From positions 170,443 to 234,442 of the forward strand of contig CAUFXM010000002.1 of NCBI GenBank assembly GCA_959597175.1: a stretch of 64,000 bases of DNA, read 5' to 3'. Under the pieces are notes generated by a model that searched no databases, was not told where the DNA came from, and saw nothing but the letters and a program-made list of their open reading frames with translations. This stretch comes from an uncultured Methanomassiliicoccales archaeon. GTDB taxonomy: Archaea > Thermoplasmatota > Thermoplasmata > Methanomassiliicoccales > Methanomethylophilaceae. Positions 26,636 through 34,312 of the stretch are shown here, one piece after another; position 1 is the stretch's first letter; each line of letters opens with the position of its first letter. The position numbers and the translations under genes are program-made.

Positions 26636-26645
26636 CCTTATAAAG
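26636..26645. promoter_or_regulatory. Symmetric TATA box shared by two divergent genes
   Basis: CCTTATAAAG has a palindromic TTATAA core (26638-26643) almost exactly midway between the M50 start (26615, leftward) and the PP-loop gene start (26668, rightward): 23 and 25 bases away. No second TATA box is seen in the 52-base spacer, so both genes may depend on one TBP site. Confidence 0.55.
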
Positions 26646-26667
26646 ATGAAGAGGATTGCTTCGGCAT

Positions 26668-28590
26668 ATGGCACAGAACGTCGCCCACGGCAAGGAGGTC
26701 TGCAGATGGTGCGACCGCTGCGGCACGCTGCTGCTGGGGGACGCATGCTCCGCATGCGGATCCGAGGGCAGGGAGTTCCGGATCAACAGCCCGGGGGACA
26801 TCCGCCCCTGCATGGGTGACAGCATCGACATGGTCCTGGGCCTCTTCAGGGAGGCCTTCGGCACGGACGACCCGCTCAGGGGCAGATCCATATGGTTCAA
26901 CAAGGTTCCCGGGGAGGACCGCACCGACGAGGTCATCGCCGGAGGGGAGGTCATCGCGGTCGCCAGGTTCGACCTGCGTATCGACAGGATGGTCCTGGAC
27001 CTCAGGCAGGCCGGGGCCGACATGTTCCACAACGTGGCCACGAAGAACGTCGTGTGGTTCTGGGGACTGTCGGGGCATCTCAAAGGGAAGACTGTCCCGG
27101 GGGAGAACCTGAACGATATCGTCGGGGACTTCGGCAGAGGCGATCCCATAATCGTAAGGAAGGGCCAGAGGGTGGGTCCCGCCGTCGCCTTGGAGGACAG
27201 CTCGGACATGCGCGGCTCCCAACGCGCTTTGAAGATACGGGACCTGAACGTCCCCCTGGAGCATCCGATCCCGGAGGCGGACCTGGGCACCTTCGTCGGA
27301 TGCAACGCCGACCATCTGAAGCGCATCCAGAGGCGGGCGGTCAAGGAGATACGCGCCTTCCTCGAAGATCCGCGGGTCAGGGGGATGCCGGTGACGGTCT
27401 CGTTCTCCGGGGGGAAGGACTCGCTGGTAGCATACGGGCTTGCGTCCCGGGCATGCGACAACGTGGAGCTGATGTACATCGACACCGGGCTGGAATTCCC
27501 CGAGACGGTCGAATACGTCAGGGGGTTCGCGGCCGCCCACGGCAACAGGCTGCACGTGGCATCAGGGGATGAAGGGTTCTGGGACAACGTGGACTCCTTC
27601 GGTCCGCCGGCCAAGGACTTCAGGTGGTGCTGCAAGGTCTGCAAGCTGGGCCCGATAACCGATCTGATAGAGGGCGAGTTCCCCAACGGGACGGTGACGG
27701 TGGAAGGGAACCGCTGGCTGGAGTCCTATGCCCGCTCCGGCATAGGGTTCGTGACCAGGAACCCATTCGTTCCAAACCAGATCAACCTCAACCCGATCCG
27801 CGCATGGACGGCCGCGGAGGTGTGGCTATACATCCTCTCCCATGGGCTGGAATACAACCCCCTGTACGACCGTGACTTCGAAAGGATCGGCTGCTATCTG
27901 TGCCCGGCATGCCTCGCCAGCGAATGGAGGAACACTGGGAGGATCCACCCGGAGCTGTACTCAAGATGGGAGAACCATCTCCACGCCTACGCGGAATCCA
28001 GGGGCCTTCCGACGGAGTACGTGGACGTAGGCTTCTGGAGGTGGAAGGCGCTTCCGCCGAAGATGGTGCAGCTGGCCGAAGAAATGCAGTTGGACCTGAG
28101 GCCGAAGGTGCAGGCCGGCCCATCCCTAAGGATGCTGAAGGGCGCGTCCCCATGCGCCGCCGGCGGATACTCCGTGGAGGCTGTGGTCACGGTCCCCCGT
28201 TCCAGGGATTTCTCGTACGTCGCGGACGCTCTGAGGACGGTCGGTCCCACCAAGTACTCCGACGAGTACGAGATCGCCCTCCTGAAGCTCCCGCTCGGAC
28301 GCGCCAGGCTATTCGGGGGCGGACAGGTGTCCGTCAACTCGCAGGACGAGGACGGCGCAAGGGCTGTGTTCGAGCGTTCGGTGAAGGCGCTCATCCGTGC
28401 GATGATGTGCACGGGGTGCGGAATCTGCGCCAAGGGGTGTCCACGTCACGCCATAACGATCTCCGGCGGGATGAGGGTGGACCCGGAGCGTTGCACGGCA
28501 TGCGGGAGGTGCGAGAGGTCCTGCATGGTCGTCCACTACTACGACAAGCTCATGGACGGCATCCCCGAAGCAGGTTCCCGCAACCATTAA
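26668..28590 (+). CDS. PAPS-reductase-like PP-loop protein with zinc ribbon, PUA-like region and ferredoxin tail
   Basis: A 640-residue multidomain protein. Four cysteines at the N-terminus (C12, C15, then CSAC) suggest a zinc ribbon; residues about 130-195 look like a PUA RNA-binding domain; the PP-loop SGGKDS at 247-252 begins an ATP-pyrophosphatase domain of PAPS-reductase type with extra cysteines (RWCCKVCKLG, CYLCPACLAS); the C-terminus has two [4Fe-4S] motifs (CTGCGICAKGCP and CTACGRCERSC). The family is known in methanogens, but its job is not settled. A sulfur-transfer reaction on RNA or a cofactor is the inference. The start at 26668 fits the TATA box at 26638. Confidence 0.8.
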   Translation: MAQNVAHGKEVCRWCDRCGTLLLGDACSACGSEGREFRINSPGDIRPCMGDSIDMVLGLFREAFGTDDPLRGRSIWFNKVPGEDRTDEVIAGGEVIAVARFDLRIDRMVLDLRQAGADMFHNVATKNVVWFWGLSGHLKGKTVPGENLNDIVGDFGRGDPIIVRKGQRVGPAVALEDSSDMRGSQRALKIRDLNVPLEHPIPEADLGTFVGCNADHLKRIQRRAVKEIRAFLEDPRVRGMPVTVSFSGGKDSLVAYGLASRACDNVELMYIDTGLEFPETVEYVRGFAAAHGNRLHVASGDEGFWDNVDSFGPPAKDFRWCCKVCKLGPITDLIEGEFPNGTVTVEGNRWLESYARSGIGFVTRNPFVPNQINLNPIRAWTAAEVWLYILSHGLEYNPLYDRDFERIGCYLCPACLASEWRNTGRIHPELYSRWENHLHAYAESRGLPTEYVDVGFWRWKALPPKMVQLAEEMQLDLRPKVQAGPSLRMLKGASPCAAGGYSVEAVVTVPRSRDFSYVADALRTVGPTKYSDEYEIALLKLPLGRARLFGGGQVSVNSQDEDGARAVFERSVKALIRAMMCTGCGICAKGCPRHAITISGGMRVDPERCTACGRCERSCMVVHYYDKLMDGIPEAGSRNH

Positions 28591-28614
28591 GACGGGACCC
28601 CCTTATGGCAAAGC

Positions 28615-29343
28615 ATGGATTGGATCTTCGGCCTGGCGATGGTGCTCGGGATAGGCCCCGCCCTGGTCCTTATGTACATGGTCGTGAGGAACTACACCTT
28701 CCCCAAGGTCGAGCAGCCCTTCTTCAGCGACCCCACGTTCTTCGGCCTGCTGGTGGTCGGGATGGTCGCGGGTGCCGTTCTCTTCTTCGCACTCGTGGCG
28801 ATGCAGATAACCACCAACGTGGTGCTGATGGTCATATTCGCCGTCATAGAGGCGATGGTGATGGTCGTCGTCATGAACCTCAAGAGGTTCAGGGGCAAGT
28901 CCGATTCGATTTTCTACGGTTACGCGCTGGGTCTGGGCATGTCATGCGGCCTAGCGACCGGGTTCTGCTTCACGCTCTCCAGCGTCATCTCCGAGGCCGG
29001 TACGTTCGACGCGTCGGTCATCGTGCTCATCGTCATGGCGGTTTCGTTTTCCCTCATGCTCGGGGCCTGCGGCACCACCGTCGGGGAGGGAATAGCCAGG
29101 CACAGGGTGATGGAGTTCGCACTCCAGGCCGTAATCGCACTGATTGTGTTCAATGTCCTGCTCTACATCCTGTTCCAGGACGTGGAATCCATCGGGGCGT
29201 TCCTGTACTACGCCGCCATGGCGGTCATGCTGATCTTCTCGGCGTACGTGTTCTACCGCACGCTTTACGTCAGGCTCCCGCAGGTCATCCGCGAGGTCCT
29301 GAAGATGGAAGGCAAGAAGAGGGGCGACGTCCCCCGCAGGTGA
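28615..29343 (+). CDS. Multi-pass membrane protein, possibly PrsW-like
   Basis: A 242-residue protein with about seven hydrophobic helices and a basic C-terminus. The segment around YGYALGLGMSCGLATG recalls the second motif of PrsW membrane proteases, but the EExxK-type first motif is not intact (EAMVM), so protease activity is doubtful. It follows the PP-loop gene by 24 bases. Its last 79 bases overlap the convergent gene at 29265. Confidence 0.6.
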   Translation: MDWIFGLAMVLGIGPALVLMYMVVRNYTFPKVEQPFFSDPTFFGLLVVGMVAGAVLFFALVAMQITTNVVLMVIFAVIEAMVMVVVMNLKRFRGKSDSIFYGYALGLGMSCGLATGFCFTLSSVISEAGTFDASVIVLIVMAVSFSLMLGACGTTVGEGIARHRVMEFALQAVIALIVFNVLLYILFQDVESIGAFLYYAAMAVMLIFSAYVFYRTLYVRLPQVIREVLKMEGKKRGDVPRR

Positions 29344-29780
29344 GATCGGGCCTTGTATCTGCCTGTCCTGATCTCGGAGACGATGCAACGGTCCAGCATG
29401 GCCGAGAGCATCTTCTCCGCCCTGTCCCCGGCAATCTCCCTCATGTCGTCGAGGGTGAACTCCCCTTTAATTGACGTGAGTCCCTCGGCCAGAATCGTCA
29501 TCCTCTCCTCCAGGTCGGGGCAGTGCTCGTATCTGTAGGCCAGGGTAGAGAGGGGGTCCGCCTCGGCGATTCTCCCTTTCTTGAACGAGTCGTCCGGCGG
29601 GAAGAACCCGACGCCCTGCGCCATCGCCTCCCTGACCTCAGATTGGCTCTCCGACTGGAAGTAGCGCGGTAGGTCCGACGTGTCCTGGACGCATCCGCAG
29701 TAGGGGCAGGACGACTCTTTCCTGGACATGTCGGCGATGCGCGGCCTGTGGCAGACGCCGCAGCGGGTGAGGACGTACAT
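29265..29780 (-). CDS. Zinc-ribbon/helical protein, 171 aa
   Basis: The N-terminus has a zinc ribbon of two pairs, CGVCHRP and CPYCGCV, followed by a linker and a helical region (EFTLDDMREIAGDRAEKMLSAMLDRCIVSEIRTGRYK) resembling a winged-helix fold. This suggests a nucleic-acid-binding protein. It shares a two-base gap with pdaD upstream, so the two are probably one transcript. The C-terminal roughly 25 residues are antisense to the membrane-protein gene, so the true functional end may be near residue 150. Confidence 0.65.
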   Translation of the reverse strand: MYVLTRCGVCHRPRIADMSRKESSCPYCGCVQDTSDLPRYFQSESQSEVREAMAQGVGFFPPDDSFKKGRIAEADPLSTLAYRYEHCPDLEERMTILAEGLTSIKGEFTLDDMREIAGDRAEKMLSAMLDRCIVSEIRTGRYKARSHLRGTSPLFLPSIFRTSRMTCGSLT

Positions 29781-29781
29781 C

Positions 29782-30255
29782 TCAGCTGTACTCCGTGAAG
29801 ACGAGTGCCGCGATGCAGCAGCCGTAGTGGTCCATGGGGATCTCCAGCTCTCTGAACTCGAAGTTGATGACGTCGAATTCGACGCCGCGGATCCTTGCCA
29901 TTTCGTCCATCTTCCAGGTCAGGATCTCCCTGAGGGACTCGGCGGAGCCGTGGATGTGCCCCTCGGCGACATATCCCCCCTTCCCGTCCTTCCTGTAGGC
30001 ATAGGCGATCCCCGCGGCTATGGTCTCGCCCTCGGTGCCCCTCATCTGGGCCAGGACGCAGTGGGTGACCGCACCCATGGGGAGCTCCCTGATCTCGACC
30101 TTCTGGGCTCCTATGGGTATCACCGACGACACGGACACGAGGTTCTGCTCGCCGATCCCTGCGGCGATGAGTGCTTTGTCGAACGCGTTGAGGTCGGATA
30201 TCTCGCTCACGGCGGCTGCGCTGGTAATGAAGAATTTCGAGGGGACTAGTTCCAT
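29782..30255 (-). CDS. pdaD: Pyruvoyl-dependent arginine decarboxylase
   Basis: A 157-residue proenzyme that cleaves itself between S43 and S44 in LVSVSSVIPIG to create a pyruvoyl group, then makes agmatine from arginine. Agmatine feeds polyamine synthesis and the agmatidine modification that lets archaeal tRNA-Ile2 read AUA. The GGYVAEGHIHG and C-terminal EIPMDHYGC segments match the family. Length is typical. Confidence 0.92.
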   Translation of the reverse strand: MELVPSKFFITSAAAVSEISDLNAFDKALIAAGIGEQNLVSVSSVIPIGAQKVEIRELPMGAVTHCVLAQMRGTEGETIAAGIAYAYRKDGKGGYVAEGHIHGSAESLREILTWKMDEMARIRGVEFDVINFEFRELEIPMDHYGCCIAALVFTEYS

Positions 30256-30302
30256 GCGGCAGCCATCATGTTCCCTATATTAAACTGGACATGAGCGGAG
30301 GG

Positions 30303-31025
30303 TCAGCCGTAGAAGGGCGACGGGCTCTCCTCCGACTCCGCTGCCTGCTCGCGGAGCCGCCTCTCTATCTCGGCTGCCTCGTTCAGCAGGGGTTTGGAGC
30401 TCACCTTCAGACCCGGCACCATGGACGATATCGCGGGGATGAACTGGGCCGATGCCCCCGGATCCGGCATGGACGGGTTTGCGGGCACCATCAGTGCCGT
30501 CACGTCCATCCCGTACTCCGGGCCGCTGTAGAGTATGATCCCGGTGACCCCCTTGACCATCCCCCCCTCCATGACCGTGAACTTGGATTTCTTCATCATC
30601 CTGGCCGCGCCCTTCCCGGACCCGCATGTGACCGGTACGTCGGAATCGGAGGTCCTGGCTATGCCGTCGAGGCAGATGACCTGCCTGACGCCCGCGTACT
30701 TTAGGTACGAGAGGATCGCCTGGGCCAGCTCGTAGCAGTCGTCCGGCTTCGGCGCGTATTCCGACAGGCATACGAGGACGTCCCTCCCGGTCTTCGTGGT
30801 GTGCTTCCGGCCGTAGAACCTGACCGGGGGATAGGCAGTGGCCTTGTGGATCAGACAGTAGGGCGGCATGGTCGGGGACGACATGCCCGCCACAGCCTCC
30901 ATGTCCAGTTGCCCGACGTAGTAGTTGGCCGCGATGGAACTCACAAGCCCCACGCTGGGGAAACCTATCACGGCAACGGGATCCTCCAGTCCAGGGTCCG
31001 AGTACCTTACCGTCTTGACTGCCAT
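30303..31025 (-). CDS. PAC2-family protein (proteasome assembly chaperone-like)
   Basis: A 240-residue PAC2-superfamily protein. The N-terminal VIGFPSVGLVSSIAANYYVGQLD signature is diagnostic, and ALMVPANPSMPDPGASAQFI lies near the C-terminal part, followed by a charged helix. Archaeal PbaA/PbaB-type members are related to proteasome assembly chaperones, although direct function in methanogens is open. It is divergent from the M16 protease gene, separated by 54 bases. Confidence 0.85.
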   Translation of the reverse strand: MAVKTVRYSDPGLEDPVAVIGFPSVGLVSSIAANYYVGQLDMEAVAGMSSPTMPPYCLIHKATAYPPVRFYGRKHTTKTGRDVLVCLSEYAPKPDDCYELAQAILSYLKYAGVRQVICLDGIARTSDSDVPVTCGSGKGAARMMKKSKFTVMEGGMVKGVTGIILYSGPEYGMDVTALMVPANPSMPDPGASAQFIPAISSMVPGLKVSSKPLLNEAAEIERRLREQAAESEESPSPFYG

Positions 31026-31079
31026 ACCGGGCGGTATAGTCCGTCAAGTATTTTAAGAAGTGCTTTCCTACCCGAAATT

Positions 31080-32354
31080 ATGAGCGGTTCCACCATCTCA
31101 ACAGCCACCACCTCCGGGGGGATCCCGGTCATAGCAGAGAACATACCGGGAAGCCAGAGCGCCGGGTTCATGGTGGGTGTCGCCACGGGGTCGAGGGACG
31201 AGAATCCGGGGATCTTCGGTCTCTCCCACCTGCTCGAGCACACGGTGTTCAGGGAGACAGAGACCCGGGATTCCTACCAGATGGCGAAGGAGATGGAGGG
31301 TGCAGGGGGAGAGTTGAACGCCTTCACTGGCAGGGAGATGACCGCTTTCTACGGGATAACGATCCGCGAGACCGCCAAAACGGCCATGGACATGGTAGGC
31401 GACATCGTGGCCCACCCCCTCATCAACGAGGAGGACACCGAGTTGGAGAAGAAGATCGTGCTGCAGGAGCTCAGCATGATCCGCAACGAGCCCGACTCTT
31501 ACATACGCGATCTTTTCGAATCCACCCTGTGGAGGGGCCACCCGCTGTGCCAGGACGAGGGAGGGGACGAGTCGGTGGTCGCCGGGCTGACTTTCGAGGA
31601 CCTGCGCGAGTACTACGAGGACAGGTACAGGATCCCCAATCTGGCCGTGTACGCGGCCGGCGCGGTGGACCTGGATGACACCGTTGGATGGGCGGAGGAG
31701 ACCTTCGACGGGATGTCCGGGGGTGTCAGGAATCCGCGCAGCCCGCCCTCCGTCCCCTCGAGGGAGTACCGCTTCGTCAAGGGCGACGCGGAGCACTGCC
31801 ACGTGGCGATGGGGTTCCCTGCCTACGGGGCTTCGCATCCGGACAGGATGGCGGCCTCCATGCTCAGCGCGGTGCTGGGGTCCGGGACCAGCTCCAGGCT
31901 GTTCCAGGAGGTCAGGGAGAAGAGGGCGCTCGTGTACTCGGTATACACGACGGTGACCCAGAACAGCGACGCCTCGTCCATAACGGCTTACATGTCATGC
32001 ACAGACGCCAACGTCATCGAGTCCATGGAGACCGTGGCCTCCGTCATATCGGGCCTTCTCCGCGAGGGTCTGGAGGAGGGGGAGCTCGACCGTGCCAAGA
32101 GGCTGGTGAAGGGAGCCAACGTACGTGCGATGGAGTCCACCGAGCACCGTCTCTACAGGCTCGGGATGAACCACATGCTCAACGGGTCCTCCGAGACGCT
32201 GGAGCAGCGTCTGGCCCGCATAGATGCCGTCACAGAGGAGGACGTGATGCGCGTGGCACAGGATCTGCTGAGGGAGGACCGCCTGAACACCGTGGTCCTC
32301 GGGAAGGGGAACAGGGAGATCAGGAAGTACGATGCCTCGGCGCTGACCCTGTGA
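31080..32354 (+). CDS. M16-family zinc peptidase
   Basis: A 424-residue peptidase with the inverted zinc motif HLLEH at residues 50-54 and the downstream glutamate in KKIVLQELSMI. The second half is the non-catalytic-like M16 repeat (SSRLFQEVREKRALVYSVYT), as in processing-protease-like single-chain members of about 420 residues. M16 enzymes are common in bacteria but patchy in archaea, so acquisition by transfer is possible. ATG 31080 is chosen because upstream codons lie in the PAC2 promoter; TATTTTAAG at 31049-31057 is a plausible TATA box. Confidence 0.88.
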   Translation: MSGSTISTATTSGGIPVIAENIPGSQSAGFMVGVATGSRDENPGIFGLSHLLEHTVFRETETRDSYQMAKEMEGAGGELNAFTGREMTAFYGITIRETAKTAMDMVGDIVAHPLINEEDTELEKKIVLQELSMIRNEPDSYIRDLFESTLWRGHPLCQDEGGDESVVAGLTFEDLREYYEDRYRIPNLAVYAAGAVDLDDTVGWAEETFDGMSGGVRNPRSPPSVPSREYRFVKGDAEHCHVAMGFPAYGASHPDRMAASMLSAVLGSGTSSRLFQEVREKRALVYSVYTTVTQNSDASSITAYMSCTDANVIESMETVASVISGLLREGLEEGELDRAKRLVKGANVRAMESTEHRLYRLGMNHMLNGSSETLEQRLARIDAVTEEDVMRVAQDLLREDRLNTVVLGKGNREIRKYDASALTL

Positions 32355-32847
32355 GCTCCTCCATTATGTGCAGGACTGCGCGGCAGGCGCTCTCCACGGA
32401 GGCCTCGACCTCGGGCGTCATGGTCTCGGTCATGGTCCTGATGTCCTGGACCTCCACGGCCACGAACCTGACCTCCTCGGGCATTATGTCGGGGTCCATC
32501 TGACGGCCTATCCTCATCGCCGTCGGAAGGTTCACGTCATGGGTCGCCGCATGCGTGACCGCGTCGTCGAAGTCCCTCTCCGAGTAGAGCATGACGGTCC
32601 CGGGCCCGTGCTCGCCTGTCTGGATGGCATCGACTATTATCGCGAACCTGTAGCCGTGGATCACGGGCAGGATGTCCAGTCCGCCCACGGCTTCCTGGCA
32701 GCAGTCCACGCTTTCCAGCCCCATGGCCTCGATGGCCTCGGAAACCCTCAGTCCCACAGCGTCGTCGCACATTATCGGGCTGCCGAGCCCAACGACGACG
32801 ATCTCCGATTCCCTGTCGACTCCTGTCATGCAGATCCGTCCCGCCAT
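32320..32847 (-). CDS. [NiFe]-hydrogenase maturation protease (HycI/HyaD family)
   Basis: A 175-residue endopeptidase that trims the C-terminus of a [NiFe]-hydrogenase large subunit after nickel insertion. Diagnostic features are VVVGLGSPIMCDDAVG near the start, the IIVDAIQTG strand and THDVNLPTAMRIG with the metal-binding histidine. Hydrogenase structural genes are not in the window; methyl-reducing methanogens need such a protease for Mvh-type and membrane hydrogenases. Its end overlaps the convergent M16 gene by 35 bases. Confidence 0.88.
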   Translation of the reverse strand: MAGRICMTGVDRESEIVVVGLGSPIMCDDAVGLRVSEAIEAMGLESVDCCQEAVGGLDILPVIHGYRFAIIVDAIQTGEHGPGTVMLYSERDFDDAVTHAATHDVNLPTAMRIGRQMDPDIMPEEVRFVAVEVQDIRTMTETMTPEVEASVESACRAVLHIMEELTGSAPRHRTS

Positions 32848-32883
32848 GTCCGCAGGGGTAAATCTTTGTTGTCGTCGGGAGGG

Positions 32884-32903
32884 TGTTATCTACGAGGATA
32901 ACA
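32884..32903. promoter_or_regulatory. Palindrome TGTTATC-N6-GATAACA upstream of the regulator gene
   Basis: Perfect seven-base arms (32884-32890 and 32897-32903) with a six-base spacer, 12 bases before the regulator's ATG. The core TTATC-N6-GATAA reappears at 33733-33748 before hdrC. Its position over the likely transcription start suggests negative autoregulation. Confidence 0.6.
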
Positions 32904-32914
32904 CTTGTCCCGCC

Positions 32915-33715
32915 ATGGACATAACTGTTCGGAACTCCCAGGTGATCAACGGCCGCAAGGTATCCGTTCGTCAGCTGGAGGCCCTGCTCGCTGTGCAGGA
33001 GGAGGGCAGTCAGACGGCGGCGGCCAGGCGTCTGGGGATATCGGTCCCGGTCATCCACAAGTACCTCCGTCTAATCGAGGAGGCCGCGGGCTCACCTATA
33101 CTGGTGACCACCCCGGCCGGCTCCAGGCTGACGTCGGAGGGCGAGCGCATCGCGGGTCTCGCCAGGTCCATGGGGCACCGGTGCGAGACCGACAGGGGTT
33201 TCACCGTGTGCTGCAGCCCCGTGACGGAGGACCTGATGATGTCCGTCATATCCTCTCTTAAGATCCAGGGTGCCAACATCGTCGTGTCGGATGACGAGTA
33301 CAACATCCGCATGATGCGCGAGGACCGGGCCGACCTGGCGATCATCGACGATCCCCTCTATCTCTTCGACGCGGAGGAGTTCGAGATGGAGGAGATAGGC
33401 TACATGGGCATGGTGTTCGTGGACAACGGACCCTCATTCATCCGCTACAAGTACGGGGCCCAGAGGGTGGCCTTCATGTTCCTGGATTCTGAGGACAGGC
33501 AGTACACCATCGAGTCCGAGACGTTCTCCCTTCCGGAGCTCCTGGGTTCCAACAAGAGCTTCTTCGTGGACGAGTTCCTGCTCACGAGGAGGAACCTGAG
33601 GCTGAAGAGCGCCGTCGACCCGAAGATGCTGAGGCACGCCATCACCGCCATCTACAGGTCGGAGACCCGCAACATATCTCGGGTGATCAAAGCCCTGCTG
33701 GCAAGGAACATCTGA
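32915..33715 (+). CDS. ModE/LysR-like transcriptional regulator
   Basis: A 266-residue regulator. The N-terminal winged helix (VSVRQLEALLAVQEEGSQTA, then ARRLGISVPVIHKYLRLIEE) matches the ModE/LysR DNA-binding fold; the rest has the alternating strand-helix pattern of a small-ligand-binding domain (FTVCCSPVTEDLMMSVISSL, RADLAIIDDPLYLF). The ligand is unknown. It is followed by hdrC 94 bases downstream on the same strand. Matching palindromes upstream of this gene and of hdrC suggest that it controls both. ATG 32915 is chosen because upstream codons would contain the palindrome. Confidence 0.8.
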   Translation: MDITVRNSQVINGRKVSVRQLEALLAVQEEGSQTAAARRLGISVPVIHKYLRLIEEAAGSPILVTTPAGSRLTSEGERIAGLARSMGHRCETDRGFTVCCSPVTEDLMMSVISSLKIQGANIVVSDDEYNIRMMREDRADLAIIDDPLYLFDAEEFEMEEIGYMGMVFVDNGPSFIRYKYGAQRVAFMFLDSEDRQYTIESETFSLPELLGSNKSFFVDEFLLTRRNLRLKSAVDPKMLRHAITAIYRSETRNISRVIKALLARNI

Positions 33716-33724
33716 CTGTTTGCT

Positions 33725-33748
33725 GGATAGATTTATCCAAAAGGATAA
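33725..33748. promoter_or_regulatory. Operator-like half-site cluster upstream of hdrC
   Basis: TTATCC-AAAA-GGATAA (33733-33748) is a perfect palindrome with the same TTATC-N6-GATAA core as the site before the regulator gene. A further GGATA at 33725-33729 makes three alternating half-sites, a layout typical of LysR-type activation. It ends about 25 bases before an ATTAAATA TATA-like element (33774-33781). Confidence 0.6.
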
Positions 33749-33809
33749 TACATCTTCCCGACTTACTCATATGATTAAATACCAACAAGCAGTCCCCCCG
33801 TCCGATACT

Positions 33810-34307
33810 ATGGTTACGCCCAACCCCGAGTTCGCGAAGGAGATCGCCGCCGCCGGTGGCGAGGAGGTCAAGATGTGCTTCCAGTGCGGAACCTGCACGG
33901 CAGGGTGCCCCTCCGGCAGGAGGACCTCCTACAGGGTCAGGAAGCTCATGAGAATGGCCCAGCTTGGAATGAAGGAGGAGATCGTCAACAGCGAGGAGCT
34001 GTGGGAGTGCAGCACATGCTACACCTGCGTCGAGAGGTGCCCCAGGCAGGTCCCCATCGTGGACATCATCATCGCCCTCAGGAACATCGCCGTCGCCGAG
34101 GGTCACATGTACGAGAACCACAAGAACACCGCCAAGAACCTCGCCAAGTACGGACACACCGTCTCCGTTCAGGACAAGATCACCGCCCTCAGGGAGCAGA
34201 TCGGGCTTCCCGGCATCCCGCCCACCGTCCTCTCCAACGACAAGGCCAAGGCCGATCTGGACAAGATCCTGACCCTCACCGGGTTCGACAAGATCACACA
34301 GGAGTGA
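33810..34307 (+). CDS. hdrC: Heterodisulfide reductase subunit C
   Basis: A 165-residue iron-sulfur protein with two [4Fe-4S] motifs: C23-FQ-C26-GT-C29-TAG-C33 and C67-ST-C70-YT-C73-VER-C77. It relays electrons to HdrB, which reduces the CoM-S-S-CoB heterodisulfide in the HdrABC-MvhADG complex. The frame is open from 33720 and an ATG at 33771 is possible, but that ATG overlaps the ATTAAATA TATA-like element; ATG 33810 lies about 30 bases after it, giving a nearly leaderless mRNA. hdrB follows after five bases. HdrA is not in the window. Confidence 0.92.
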   Translation: MVTPNPEFAKEIAAAGGEEVKMCFQCGTCTAGCPSGRRTSYRVRKLMRMAQLGMKEEIVNSEELWECSTCYTCVERCPRQVPIVDIIIALRNIAVAEGHMYENHKNTAKNLAKYGHTVSVQDKITALREQIGLPGIPPTVLSNDKAKADLDKILTLTGFDKITQE

Positions 34308-34312
34308 GTAGA

